Positions 53,876 through 62,710 of a stretch of 64,000 nt of DNA are shown one piece after another (position 1 is the stretch's first letter; each line of letters opens with the position of its first letter). Source of the DNA: Thermocrispum agreste DSM 44070. GTDB lineage: Bacteria; Actinomycetota; Actinomycetes; Mycobacteriales; Pseudonocardiaceae. The notes beneath the pieces were generated by a model. It was not told the DNA's origin. It saw only the letters and a program-made list of their open reading frames with translations, and made no database searches. The stretch is taken from the NCBI RefSeq assembly GCF_000427905.1, contig NZ_ATYX01000009.1, positions 190,722 to 254,721 of the forward strand, given 5' to 3'. The position numbers and the translations under genes are program-made.

Positions 53876-54633
53876 CACCGGAACTGTCCGCCGCGGGATT
53901 CGCCTCCTACGCCTTGTCGGCCATGGCCGAAGTGGCCGAGAAGGCCGCCGACGCGGTCGACGCGGCCGCCGAGCTGATCGCGAACGCGGTGCGTTCGGAC
54001 GGCATCGTGCAGGCCTTCGGCACCGGACACTCACAAGCCGTCGCGCTGGAGATCGCGGGGCGCGCCGGCGGGCTGATCCCCACCAACCGCATCCGGCTCA
54101 CCGATCTGGTCGTAGTGGGCGGCGACCAGCCCGATGTGCTGGCCGATCAGCTGCTGGAACGGCAGCCCGGCCTGGCGGAGCGGTTGTACCAGCTCGCCGG
54201 CGCGCGACCCGGCGACGTGTTCGTCATCGCCTCCAACTCCGGCGTCAACGCGGTCGTCTCCGAGATGGCCCGCTTGGTCACCGAGAAGGGCCACCCGCTG
54301 ATCGCCATCACGTCGATGCAGCACACCATGCGGGTGACACCCAGTGACCCGGAGGGCAAGCGGCTGGCCGATTTCGCCGACGTGGTGCTGGACAACGGCG
54401 CCCCTTACGGCGACGCGGTGCTGCCGCTGCCCAACGGCGGCACGGCGTGCGGTTTCTCGTCGCTCAGCGCCGGGCTGCTGGTGCAGATGATGGTCGCCGA
54501 GGCGATCCGCAAGCTGGTGGACGCCGGGGTCGAGCCGCCGGTGTACGTCTCGTCGAACGTGCCCGGCGGATTCGAGCGGAACCGGGAGATCGAGAAGCGG
54601 TACGAGGGCCGCATCCGCCGCCTCGCCGGCTGA
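53872..54633 (+). CDS. SIS-domain sugar-phosphate protein (UPF0309; NagS-like)
   Basis: A 253-residue single-SIS protein. IVQAFGTGHSQAVALEIAGR and FVIASNSGVNAVVSEMA are the phosphosugar-binding loops; LVVVGGDQPDV and PNGGTACGFSS are family-specific. As I recall, the related Streptomyces SCO4393 (NagS) acts on N-acetylglucosamine-6-phosphate; the exact reaction here is unproven. Coupled to the RpiR gene and next to an amino-sugar kinase and importer, it probably processes the phosphorylated sugar. Older databases call it an uncharacterised sugar isomerase. Confidence 0.88.
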   Translation: MTPELSAAGFASYALSAMAEVAEKAADAVDAAAELIANAVRSDGIVQAFGTGHSQAVALEIAGRAGGLIPTNRIRLTDLVVVGGDQPDVLADQLLERQPGLAERLYQLAGARPGDVFVIASNSGVNAVVSEMARLVTEKGHPLIAITSMQHTMRVTPSDPEGKRLADFADVVLDNGAPYGDAVLPLPNGGTACGFSSLSAGLLVQMMVAEAIRKLVDAGVEPPVYVSSNVPGGFERNREIEKRYEGRIRRLAG

Positions 54634-54654
54634 GACCCGCCGACGCGGACCCGG

Positions 54655-54692
54655 GCCGCAGTGCCCCGGCGTGCCTCCGCCGGCGCTGCGGC
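54655..54692. terminator. Hairpin between SIS gene and mctB-like gene
   Basis: GCCGCAG (54655-54661) pairs with CTGCGGC (54686-54692), with further GC pairing inside. It lies between two converging 3' ends and probably serves both. No T-run follows. Confidence 0.6.
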
Positions 54693-54693
54693 G

Positions 54694-55641
54694 TCAGTCG
54701 CCTTTGCCCGCCACGCCGGGTGCCGGCCCCTGCGCGTTGCCCGCGATACCGTATTGCCCGGCGTCGCCTTCCAACTGCTCGCGCAGCGCCAGCACGGTCA
54801 CCACGCGGCCTGCTGCGGTGTCGACGTTGTCGACCGTGGACAGCACCTCGGTGGATGCCGTGTCCGACCGGGTGTAGCCGATCGGCCCGGTGGACTTCGC
54901 CGCCGCGGGCGTTCCGGCCAGCACCACGCCGGCGCTCGCCTTGTCCAGCTCGGTGGCGAACCGGCTGATCGTCGCGGTGCGGTCGCCGACGCCGTCGCCG
55001 GTCAGCTCGCCGCCGACCAGCACGACCGCCAGCTGTGCGGCCTGCACGTCACCCGGCTCCTTGATGAAGCCGCCGTCGGCGAGCCCGGCCAACGCGGCGT
55101 CGCGCTCCGCCGCCGTCGACTGCGGCTGGGCCGTCTTGGCGTCCAGCAGCAGGGTGTGGCCGAGCAGGGCACCCGCCAGCGTGCCCGGGCCTCCGGCGGT
55201 CGGGAACTTCGTCCCGGCGGGCTGCAGACGGGTCGCGAGCTCCGCCAGCTGGTCCGCCTGCCCCGGGTCGGCGAACGCCTCGGTCAGCTGCACCTCCCCG
55301 GTGACCTTGCCGCCCGCGGCGGTGATCAGCTTGCGCAACGCGTCCCGGTCCGCCGGGCGGGCGTCGTAGTTGGTCACCAGCAGCACCGTGCGCTTGTCCA
55401 GGCTCCCCGCGACGATCTTCGGGCCGACCGACGCGGAGAACGCGTCCTGATCGTCCAGGCGGGCCTGCAGCTCGTTCCGCTCGGCCTCCAGCGAGCTGGC
55501 CCGCTTGGCCAGCTCGTCCCTGTCCTCGGTCAGCGCCGACAGCAGGCTGCCGCCCAGCGCCGTGCTGCCCAGCACGACCCCGACGGCCAGGGCGAGGAAG
55601 ACCGCCGCGATGGAGACGATGTGGTAGCGCAATGAGATCAC
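54694..55641 (-). CDS. MctB-like copper-transport/envelope protein
   Basis: A 315-residue protein, orthologous by position to Rv1698 (MctB), which was linked to copper export across the mycobacterial envelope. It starts MISLRYHIVSIAAVFLALAV, one membrane helix or uncleaved signal; a coiled coil follows (ALTEDRDELAKRASSLEAER), then an alpha/beta domain. Whether it transports copper outside mycolate bacteria is uncertain. Its GTG overlaps the steA-like stop (GTGA). Confidence 0.85.
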   Translation of the reverse strand: MISLRYHIVSIAAVFLALAVGVVLGSTALGGSLLSALTEDRDELAKRASSLEAERNELQARLDDQDAFSASVGPKIVAGSLDKRTVLLVTNYDARPADRDALRKLITAAGGKVTGEVQLTEAFADPGQADQLAELATRLQPAGTKFPTAGGPGTLAGALLGHTLLLDAKTAQPQSTAAERDAALAGLADGGFIKEPGDVQAAQLAVVLVGGELTGDGVGDRTATISRFATELDKASAGVVLAGTPAAAKSTGPIGYTRSDTASTEVLSTVDNVDTAAGRVVTVLALREQLEGDAGQYGIAGNAQGPAPGVAGKGD

Positions 55642-56828
55642 GCGAACAACCCCTCGAGCCAAGTGACGAACGACGACCACTGCCGCTGCATCCAGTCGAG
55701 GTAGACGTCACCGACGTCGGACACCAGCAACGCGGCGATCACCACCAGCAGCGCGGCGCCGACCAGCAGCAGCACCGCACCGATCGACACCCGGTTGCGG
55801 TGCAGTTCGGCCACCGCCCTGCCGTCGACGATCTTCGACCCGAGCTTGAGGCGGGTGACGAACGTGGACGGATTGGATCCGGCTCGGCCGTGGTCGAGAA
55901 ACTCGGCCAGCGTGGCCTGGAAACCCACCGTGACGACCAGGCTCGCGCCGTGCGTGTCGGCGAGCAGCAGGGCCAGGTCCTCCGGGTTGCCGGACGAGGG
56001 GAACCTGACCGCCTGGATGCCCAGGTCCTGGATCCGCTGCAGGCCGGGTGCGTGGCCGTCCGGCTGGGCAGGCACCACGACCTCCCTGGCGTGCCGCAGC
56101 GTCTCCTCCTCGATGCCACTGGGATCACCCAGCACGATGTCCGCGCGCACCCCTTGGGACCGCAGCGTGTCCGCCGCCGCGCCGACCCCGATCACCACCG
56201 GGTTGTGCTCGGCGATGTACTTCTTCAGCCGTTTCACGTCCTGCGCATGGCCCGGGCCCGGTGCGACGACCAGCGCGTGCCTGCCTTTGACCAGTACCCG
56301 CACGTCCGGCACGCCCACCCCGTCGAGGATCAGCGTCCGCTCCGCACGCAGGAACTCGATCGTGTTGGCCGAGAACGCCTCCAGCTGCGCGATCATCCCG
56401 GCCTTGGCCTCGATCATCTGATCGGCCACCGAGTCCGGCGTCTGCGCCACGCCGCGCCCCAGCTCCTTCTCCCCGGCGAAGATCACGCCGTCCAGCAACC
56501 GGATCTTGCTGCCGTCCTTGACCGTGCGCAGCAGCTCGACACCCACCCCGTCGATCAGCGGGACGCCCGCCCCGACCAGGATCTCCGGCCCCAGGTTGGG
56601 GAACCGGCCGGAGATCGACGGTGAGGCGTTGACCACGCCTGCCACCTCCGCTCGCACCAGGGCTTCTGCGGTGACCCGGTCCAGGTCGACTTCGTCCAGC
56701 ACCGCGATGTCGCCCGGTCCGACGCGCCGGAGCAGCCGCTGCGTGTTGCGGTCCACCCGCGCGACGCCGGACACACCGGGCAGCGCCTCTTTCCCGCGAG
56801 ACGAGGAGAGGAGGCCGTTGAGTTTCAT
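55638..56828 (-). CDS. steA: SteA-like protein (cytokinetic ring family)
   Basis: A 396-residue homologue of Rv1697/SteA, which with SteB affects cell separation in corynebacteria. The soluble part resembles the thiamin-pyrophosphokinase fold (GDIAVLDEVDLDRVTAEALV, FPNLGPEILVGAGVPLIDGV, HNPVVIGVGAAADTL, GDPSGIEEETLRHAREVVVP). One membrane helix near residue 365 (GAVLLLVGAALLVVIAALLV) is followed by a short tail. The start is taken at ATG 56828; ATG 56846 six codons earlier is possible. The neighbouring MctB-like gene is its SteB-position partner. Confidence 0.88.
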   Translation of the reverse strand: MKLNGLLSSSRGKEALPGVSGVARVDRNTQRLLRRVGPGDIAVLDEVDLDRVTAEALVRAEVAGVVNASPSISGRFPNLGPEILVGAGVPLIDGVGVELLRTVKDGSKIRLLDGVIFAGEKELGRGVAQTPDSVADQMIEAKAGMIAQLEAFSANTIEFLRAERTLILDGVGVPDVRVLVKGRHALVVAPGPGHAQDVKRLKKYIAEHNPVVIGVGAAADTLRSQGVRADIVLGDPSGIEEETLRHAREVVVPAQPDGHAPGLQRIQDLGIQAVRFPSSGNPEDLALLLADTHGASLVVTVGFQATLAEFLDHGRAGSNPSTFVTRLKLGSKIVDGRAVAELHRNRVSIGAVLLLVGAALLVVIAALLVSDVGDVYLDWMQRQWSSFVTWLEGLFA

Positions 56829-56902
56829 GGGTCGATAGTGACTCATGAGGCGGCGTTCGCCGGTCCGCCACGCCGGGACACCCAACCCGCGGTATCCCCC
56901 GA

Positions 56903-58657
56903 TCAGGTGAGTTTCGCCTTGTCCTCCGCGGCCACTTCGAGCAGCTCTTCCGCGTGCGCCAGGCCCGTCTCGGTGTCGTCCATGCCCGCCAGCATGCGCG
57001 CCAGCTCGGCGACGCGCTCCGAGTCCGACAGGGTCCGGACGTCGCTGGCTGTCACGCCGCCGGACGTCCCTTTGCGCACCGCCAGGTGGCGGTCCGCGTA
57101 CGCCGCCACCTGGGGCAGATGCGTCACGACCAGCACCTGATGGGTTCGCGCCAGCCGGGCCAGGCGGCGGCCGATCTCCACCGCCGCACGCCCGCCGACC
57201 CCGGCGTCGACCTCGTCGAACACCATCGTCGGCACCGGGTCGGCCTTCGCCACCACCACCTCGATGGCCAGCATCACCCGGGACAGCTCCCCGCCGGACG
57301 CGCCCTTGTGCACCGGCAGCGGCGGAGCGCCTTCGTGCGGTTTGAGCAGCAGCTCCACGTCGTCGGTGCCGTGCTCGGCGGCGTGACAGAGCACGCCGTC
57401 CACCTCGAGCGCCGCCGGATCGTCCGCGGTGGCGGTGCGCCGGCGCACGCTGATCTGCACCTCGGCCTGGCCCATCGCCAAACCGGCCAGTTCCGCGGTG
57501 ATGGCCGCGCCCATCTCCTCGGCCGCCGCGCACCGCGCCTTGGTGAGCCTGGCGGCGTGGCCGGCCAGCTCGTGCGCCAGCTCGTCGCGCCGGGCCGCCA
57601 GCTCGGCCAGCGCTTCGTCGGAGGTGTCCAGCGACGCCAGTTTCCGCCGGGCTTCCTCCGCCCAGGCGAGCACTCCGTCGACGTCGGCGGCGTATTTGCG
57701 GATCAGCTTCTTCAGCTCCGCCTGCCGGGCCAGCAGGCCCTCCAGCCGCTGGGGGTCGGCGTCGAGGTCGTCCAGATACGCACCGAGCTCGCCGCCGACG
57801 TCGGTGAGCACGACCAGGGCCTGGTCCAACCTGCTCGCCAGCTCGGTCAGCGCCGGGTCGCCGGTCGCCTCCAGCCGGCGCTTGGCCTCGCCGATCAGTC
57901 CGAGCGCCCCCGGCTGGTCCGGATCGCCGTCCTCGGCGCCGCTGAGAGCCCGCTGCGCGCCGTGGGCAGCGGACCGCAGCTCGTCGGCCTCCGCCAGCCG
58001 TTTGACCTCGGCGGCGATCTGCGCGTCCTCCCCCGGCTGCGGATCGACCGCGCCGATCTCGGTCAGCGCGTGCCGCAGCATGTCCGCCTGCTGGGCCAGC
58101 TCGCGGGACTTCGTGGTGCGCTCGGCCAGCTCGGCGACGACCGCCTGCCATTCTGCCCGCACCCGCTGGTAAGCGGCCAGCGGCTCGGCCACGGACTCGC
58201 CCGCGTAGCGGTCCAGCACCGCCAGCTGCTCCGCGGGCCGCAGCAGCCGCAGCTGGTCGTTCTGGCCGTGCACCGCGATGAGGTGCTCGGCGAGCTGGGC
58301 GAGCGCACCCGCGGGCACCGAGCGGCCGCCGAGGTGGGCCCGCGACCGGCCGTCCTTGCTGACCGACCGGACCGCGATGAGGCTGCCGTCGTCGTCGGTC
58401 TCGGCACCGGCTTCCTCCGCGATCGCCGCGGCTTGCGGCACCGTGGTCAGGTCGAACCGGCCTTCCACGACGGCCTTCTGCGCCCCTGCCCGCACCCGCG
58501 AGGCGTCCGCCCTGCCGCCGGACAGCAGGTGCAGGCCGGTGACCACCATGGTCTTGCCCGCACCGGTCTCACCGGTCACCACCGTGAACCCGGGGTGCAG
58601 TTCGAGCAGCGCGTCGTCGATGACTCCGACGCCCTGGATCCGCATCTCGGACAGCAC
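56903..58657 (-). CDS. recN: DNA repair ATPase RecN
   Basis: SMC-like protein acting early in double-strand-break repair. The 584-residue protein has Walker A GETGAGKTMV at ~29-38 and a Gln-containing SMC hinge-side region (VHGQNDQLRLLRPAEQLAVL). A long coiled coil occupies ~150-370, then the ABC signature GASGGELSRVMLAIEVVVAK and Walker B PTMVFDEVDAGVGG. The start is the GTG at 58657. It shares the transcript with nadK and tlyA upstream, as in mycobacteria. Confidence 0.97.
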   Translation of the reverse strand: MLSEMRIQGVGVIDDALLELHPGFTVVTGETGAGKTMVVTGLHLLSGGRADASRVRAGAQKAVVEGRFDLTTVPQAAAIAEEAGAETDDDGSLIAVRSVSKDGRSRAHLGGRSVPAGALAQLAEHLIAVHGQNDQLRLLRPAEQLAVLDRYAGESVAEPLAAYQRVRAEWQAVVAELAERTTKSRELAQQADMLRHALTEIGAVDPQPGEDAQIAAEVKRLAEADELRSAAHGAQRALSGAEDGDPDQPGALGLIGEAKRRLEATGDPALTELASRLDQALVVLTDVGGELGAYLDDLDADPQRLEGLLARQAELKKLIRKYAADVDGVLAWAEEARRKLASLDTSDEALAELAARRDELAHELAGHAARLTKARCAAAEEMGAAITAELAGLAMGQAEVQISVRRRTATADDPAALEVDGVLCHAAEHGTDDVELLLKPHEGAPPLPVHKGASGGELSRVMLAIEVVVAKADPVPTMVFDEVDAGVGGRAAVEIGRRLARLARTHQVLVVTHLPQVAAYADRHLAVRKGTSGGVTASDVRTLSDSERVAELARMLAGMDDTETGLAHAEELLEVAAEDKAKLT

Positions 58658-58709
58658 GGGCTCTACCGTAACGGCTGCACCGACACTTCCGGGTGCTCCA
58701 CGCCCGGCA

Positions 58710-59615
58710 TCACGTGGTGTGCCGCTCCCGCCAGCTCTTCACCGGAAGAGCGAACTTGTGCACCAGCCGGTCGGTGAACGGGCCGTCCCACAACCGGGCC
58801 AGCTTCACCGGGATGGCGCCGCTGCCGACCTGCACCCTGGCCCCGACGGGGACTTCCACGTACCGCTGCCCGTCGCAGTTGAGCACACCGTTGGTGCCGT
58901 TCGGGTCCAGCTCGATGGCGATCTCCGACGACGGCGAGACCACCATCGGCCGGGAGAACATCGCGTGCGCGTTGCTCGGCACCACGCACATGGCCTGCAC
59001 GTCCGGCCAGATGATCGGCCCGCCCGCGGAGAACGCATACGCCGTCGATCCGGTCGGCGTCGCCACCAGCACGCCGTCGCATCCGAACGCCGACACGGGA
59101 TGGCCGTCGATGGTGATCAGCACGTCCAGCACGCGTTCCCGCGAACCCTTTTCCACGCTCGCCTCGTTCAGCGCCCAGGTGCTGGCCAGCACGGTGTCGC
59201 CGTGCCGCACAGTGACGTCGAGCGTCATCCGCTCTTCCACCCGGTAGGAGCCTTCGACGGCGCGCCAGACCGTCTCGCCGAGTGCATCGGAGTCCGCCTC
59301 GGTCAGAAAACCCATCCGTCCGAGGTTCACTCCGAGCACCGGCACGCGGGCGGGCCTGGCCACCTCCGCCGCACGCAGCAGAGTGCCGTCCCCGCCGAGG
59401 ACGAACACCAGCTCGACACCGTCGGCCGGGTTCTCGTCGGCCCGCACCACGGTGCACGGAAACGTCGCACCTGCGACGGCGATCGCGTCGTCGGGCGCGG
59501 TGCCGAGCAACCGCACGGCGAACCCGGCGGCGGTGAACCGCTCCCCGACCTCGCGCGCCGCGTCCAGCGTCTGCTTCCGGTCGGAGTGCACCACCAGGAG
59601 GACTTCACGGCTCAT
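58710..59615 (-). CDS. nadK: NAD kinase
   Basis: Makes NADP+ from NAD+ and ATP or polyphosphate. The 301-residue protein has the GGDGTLLRAAEVA motif, NLGRMGFLTEAD, NEASVEKG, and the glycine-rich VATPTGSTAYAFSAGGPI. All catalytic features (GGDG Asp, NE/D) are intact. Its ATG overlaps the tlyA stop (ATGA). The position equals Rv1695. Confidence 0.98.
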   Translation of the reverse strand: MSREVLLVVHSDRKQTLDAAREVGERFTAAGFAVRLLGTAPDDAIAVAGATFPCTVVRADENPADGVELVFVLGGDGTLLRAAEVARPARVPVLGVNLGRMGFLTEADSDALGETVWRAVEGSYRVEERMTLDVTVRHGDTVLASTWALNEASVEKGSRERVLDVLITIDGHPVSAFGCDGVLVATPTGSTAYAFSAGGPIIWPDVQAMCVVPSNAHAMFSRPMVVSPSSEIAIELDPNGTNGVLNCDGQRYVEVPVGARVQVGSGAIPVKLARLWDGPFTDRLVHKFALPVKSWRERHTT

Positions 59616-60445
59616 GCCGGCCCCTTCTCGACGGCGGAGCGCACCAGGTCCGCCATCCTGGCGCGCTCGTCCTGGTCGTCGGCCGCGATCTTGTCGCCTG
59701 CGTGCCGTAGCCACGCGAAGTACTCGACGTTGCCTGCCGGCCCCGGCAACGGGCTGGCCACCACCCCCTGCGTGATCAGTCCCAGGTCGGCCGCCACGGT
59801 GAGCACGCCGAGCACGGCCTCGGCGCGTAGCCCGCGATCACGCACCACTCCACCGCTGCCGACCTTGTCCTTGCCCACCTCGAACTGCGGTTTCACCATC
59901 GGCAGCAGGTCACCGCCCACCCGGGTGCATGCCATGAGCGCGGGCAGCACCAACCGGAGCGAGATGAACGACAGGTCCGCGACCACCAGGTCGACTTCGC
60001 CGCCGACGAGGTCCGCGGTCAGCGACCTGGCGTTGGTCTTGTCCAGCACGGTGACCCGCTCGTCGGTTTGCAACCGCCAGTCGAGCAGGCCACGACCGAC
60101 GTCGACCGCCACCACGCTCTTCGCTCCCCTGCGCAGCAGCACGTCGGTGAAACCGCCGGTGGACGCCCCCGCGTCCAGGCAACGCTTTCCGGCCACGTCC
60201 ACACCGAACGCGTCGAGCGCGCCGAGCAGCTTGTACGCACCTCGCGACGCCCAGCCGGGGTCGTCGTCGTTCTTCACGACGATAGACGTGTCGCGGTCCA
60301 CGCCCATGGCCGGTTTGCGCGCGGCCATGCCGCGCACGCTCACCCGTCCCGCGTTGATCAGGCTCACGGCGTGTTCGCGCGACCGGGCCAACCCGCGGCG
60401 CACCAGCTCGGCGTCCAGCCGGGCTTTGCGTGCCTTCGCCGTCAC
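59612..60445 (-). CDS. tlyA: rRNA 2'-O-methyltransferase TlyA
   Basis: Methylates 16S C1409 and 23S C1920 in mycobacteria; loss gives capreomycin/viomycin resistance. The 277-residue protein combines an N-terminal S4 domain (RLDAELVRRGLARSREHAVS) with an FtsJ-type methyltransferase: CLDAGASTGGFTDVLLRRGA, DLVVADLSFISLRLVLPAL and MVKPQFEVGKDKVG with the catalytic Lys. The GTG at 60445 gives the usual short N-terminus; the open frame upstream belongs to other genes. Confidence 0.96.
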   Translation of the reverse strand: MTAKARKARLDAELVRRGLARSREHAVSLINAGRVSVRGMAARKPAMGVDRDTSIVVKNDDDPGWASRGAYKLLGALDAFGVDVAGKRCLDAGASTGGFTDVLLRRGAKSVVAVDVGRGLLDWRLQTDERVTVLDKTNARSLTADLVGGEVDLVVADLSFISLRLVLPALMACTRVGGDLLPMVKPQFEVGKDKVGSGGVVRDRGLRAEAVLGVLTVAADLGLITQGVVASPLPGPAGNVEYFAWLRHAGDKIAADDQDERARMADLVRSAVEKGPA

Positions 60446-60452
60446 CGCTGAT

Positions 60453-60632
60453 TCAGACCTTGTCGATCGACGACAGCGCCACCGTGAGCTCGGTGTGGAC
60501 CGCGTCGAACCGCTCCACATGCTCGCTCAGCGGCAGCTGGTCGAGCTCGTCCAGACCGGCCACCGCCTCGGCCACGCCCGCCTTGGGGTCGGTCTCCAGC
60601 CGCGCAAGGCCGGGCTTCGGTTGGTCGTTCAT
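60453..60632 (-). CDS. 59-residue conserved protein between HAD phosphatase and tlyA
   Basis: The frame ATG 60632 to TGA 60453 encodes 59 acidic residues, starting MNDQPKPGLARLE and continuing VAEAVAGLDELDQLPLSEHV, then ERFDAVHTELTVALSSID. It lies 3 bp after the HAD stop and 7 bp before tlyA, exactly where mycobacteria carry the short gene Rv1693. Helical; no motif of known function. Its placement in a tight conserved operon supports it as real. Confidence 0.8.
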   Translation of the reverse strand: MNDQPKPGLARLETDPKAGVAEAVAGLDELDQLPLSEHVERFDAVHTELTVALSSIDKV

Positions 60633-60635
60633 GGG

Positions 60636-61694
60636 TCAACGGTAATCGATGCCGGGCAGGCCCAGCGATCGTGCCGCCCGCGCGGCGCCTTCTCCGCGGA
60701 CCCGTACCGCGGTGACACCGGACTCCCACGCCGGCTGGCACAGCGCGCGCAGCAACGTCACCGGGGAACCTTCCCCGGACACTTCCAAGGCATCGGCCGT
60801 GACGGCGATCCGCCAGCCGTCCTGGGGGCCGACCGCCAGGGTCGCGGACGGTTCGAGCACGGCCGCCATCGTTTCGCCGATGTAGCCGGGTCGCTGGTCC
60901 TCCGGGGCGGCCAGCACCTCGTGGGCGGCAGTGACACCGCTGAGCACGAGCAGGGAGTCGTAGCCCGCCGCGTTCGCGCCGGCGATGTCGGTGTCCAGGC
61001 GGTCACCGATCACCAGCGGGCGGCTGGCGCCTGCGGTCGCTGCGGCGCGCTGGAACTGGCCGGGCGCCGGCTTCCCGGCGACCCGCGGCTGACGTCTGGT
61101 CGCCGTCCGCAACGCGGCCACCATCGACCCGTTGCCGGGGAGTTCACCCCGTTCGGTGGGCAAAGTGGGGTCGAGGTTGCACGCCACCCAGGTGGCACCC
61201 TCCCGGATGGCCATGCACGCTTCGGCCAGGTCGCGCCACGCCGTGGTGGGCGAATGTCCCTGGATGACCGCCGCGGGCGGATCCGGATCCACCGTGCGAA
61301 CGACGCGCATCCCCACCCGCCGCACCTCGTCGGCAAGGGCTTCCGTCCCGACGACCAAGACCACCGAGCCGGACGGAACGAGGTCGGCGAGCAGAGCTGC
61401 TCCGGATTGGGCGGAAGTCTCCACCTCGTCGGCGTCCGCGGGAAAGCCGATTCCCCGCAGGTGTTCCGCCACCGCTTCGGGTGCGCGCGACGCATTGTTG
61501 GTGACGAACCGGACCGCCACACCTTCCTTGCGGAAACGTTCGACCGTCTCGATCGCACCCTCGATCGGCTGGGAGCCGCGGAATGCGGTGCCGTCGAGAT
61601 CCAACAGGACGGCGTCATGCCGGGAGAGCAGCGTGTCGCCCGCTGGTGTGTCCGCGTCCGCTGTGTTGTCCGCTTGCTGGGGTCGTGAAGTCAT
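60636..61694 (-). CDS. HAD-IIA phosphatase (glycerol-3-phosphate phosphatase type)
   Basis: Hydrolyses small phosphates; the positional orthologue Rv1692 was described as a glycerol-3-phosphate phosphatase. The 352-residue protein has motif I DLDGTAFRG (nucleophile and acid Asp), VTNNASRAPEAVAEHL (motif II and C2 cap), KPAPGQFQRA (motif III Lys) and VIGDRLDTDIAGANAAG (motif IV). A ~70-residue C-terminal domain of its own kind follows. Its ATG overlaps the upstream stop (ATGA). Confidence 0.93.
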   Translation of the reverse strand: MTSRPQQADNTADADTPAGDTLLSRHDAVLLDLDGTAFRGSQPIEGAIETVERFRKEGVAVRFVTNNASRAPEAVAEHLRGIGFPADADEVETSAQSGAALLADLVPSGSVVLVVGTEALADEVRRVGMRVVRTVDPDPPAAVIQGHSPTTAWRDLAEACMAIREGATWVACNLDPTLPTERGELPGNGSMVAALRTATRRQPRVAGKPAPGQFQRAAATAGASRPLVIGDRLDTDIAGANAAGYDSLLVLSGVTAAHEVLAAPEDQRPGYIGETMAAVLEPSATLAVGPQDGWRIAVTADALEVSGEGSPVTLLRALCQPAWESGVTAVRVRGEGAARAARSLGLPGIDYR

Positions 61695-62710
61695 TGGGTC
61701 AGCTCGGTGACTCGCTCCGCGGCGTCGGTCTCGTCGTCGATGTCCGCTTCAGCCGCATGCATGAACCACGTGACGGCTTCGTCCTTGCGGCCCGCGGCCA
61801 GCAAGTTGTCAGCGTAGGCATAGAACAGCCGTGCGCTCCACGGTTCCCACGTGTCCGGGTCCAGGTCCGGGCCTTGCAGGGCGACCACCGCCGCCTCGAG
61901 CTGGCCGAGATCGCGGCGGGCACCCGCGGCCACGATACGCAGCTCCACGGCGACCTCGGGAGGCAGTTGCGCCATGTCGGTCTCCCTGGCCAGATCGAGC
62001 GCCCGTTCGGGCCGGCCGAGAGCGCGCTCCAGATCAGCCAGCACGGCCACGTGCAGGTTGCTGTTGGTCATGCGCCGCACCGCGCGTAGCTCGGACAGCG
62101 CCTCCGCCCATTCACCCGCGTGATAGGCGGCGAGCCCGACCGCTTCCCGGACGACCGGTATCCGGGACGCCTTGGTCTTCACGTAGCGGGCGTGCGCGAG
62201 CGCGGCCTCCGGATCGGTGTCGATCAACCGGCCTGCGGCGACCAGGTGTTTGCCGACCAGCTCGGCCGTCGGCTTGGGCAAGCTGCGCAGTTCCTTGCGG
62301 ACGTCGATGTCCAGCTCGGTGAACTCGATGTCGTCATCCAGCGGCGGGGCTTCGACCTTCGCCGCGGCCTCATGGCGAGTATCCGGGTCCTGCTTCGTCT
62401 GCTTGCCGGGGCCGCGCCTGGCCGCACCCTCTCGTCCGCCACCGTTGCGCCAGCCATCGCGAGCGGAAGCCTCACCACGAGCCGGCCGCCTGCCCTTGTG
62501 CTGACCATTCGGGAACCTGCGACCGCCTGTCGAATCCTCGCGATAGCCGCCGCTACGGCCGGTGGCTCCACGCCCTGCGCGGTTACGCCGATCGTGGCCT
62601 GACCCGGGGCTTCGCCCGCCACGCTGACCGTGATTGGTGTCGCGCGGTTTGCCCGAGCTGCCGGCCGCCTTCGCCCCGGCAGGTCTTCCGCGCCCGTCCG
62701 AATCGGACAC
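61691..62710 (-). CDS. TPR-like protein with basic low-complexity N-terminus
   Basis: A 339-residue protein, positional equivalent of Rv1691. Residues 1-~115 are Gly/Arg/Ser-rich and disordered (RGG-like, possibly RNA-binding). Residues ~125-330 form helical repeats of the TPR/BTAD kind: KHLVAAGRLIDTDPEAALAH, AVGLAAYHAGEWAEALSELR and FYAYADNLLAAGRKDEAVTW. The GTG at 62710 has AGGAGG 5 bp upstream. It is first gene of the long recN-type operon. The function is unknown. Confidence 0.85.
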   Translation of the reverse strand: MSDSDGRGRPAGAKAAGSSGKPRDTNHGQRGGRSPGSGHDRRNRAGRGATGRSGGYREDSTGGRRFPNGQHKGRRPARGEASARDGWRNGGGREGAARRGPGKQTKQDPDTRHEAAAKVEAPPLDDDIEFTELDIDVRKELRSLPKPTAELVGKHLVAAGRLIDTDPEAALAHARYVKTKASRIPVVREAVGLAAYHAGEWAEALSELRAVRRMTNSNLHVAVLADLERALGRPERALDLARETDMAQLPPEVAVELRIVAAGARRDLGQLEAAVVALQGPDLDPDTWEPWSARLFYAYADNLLAAGRKDEAVTWFMHAAEADIDDETDAAERVTELTQ

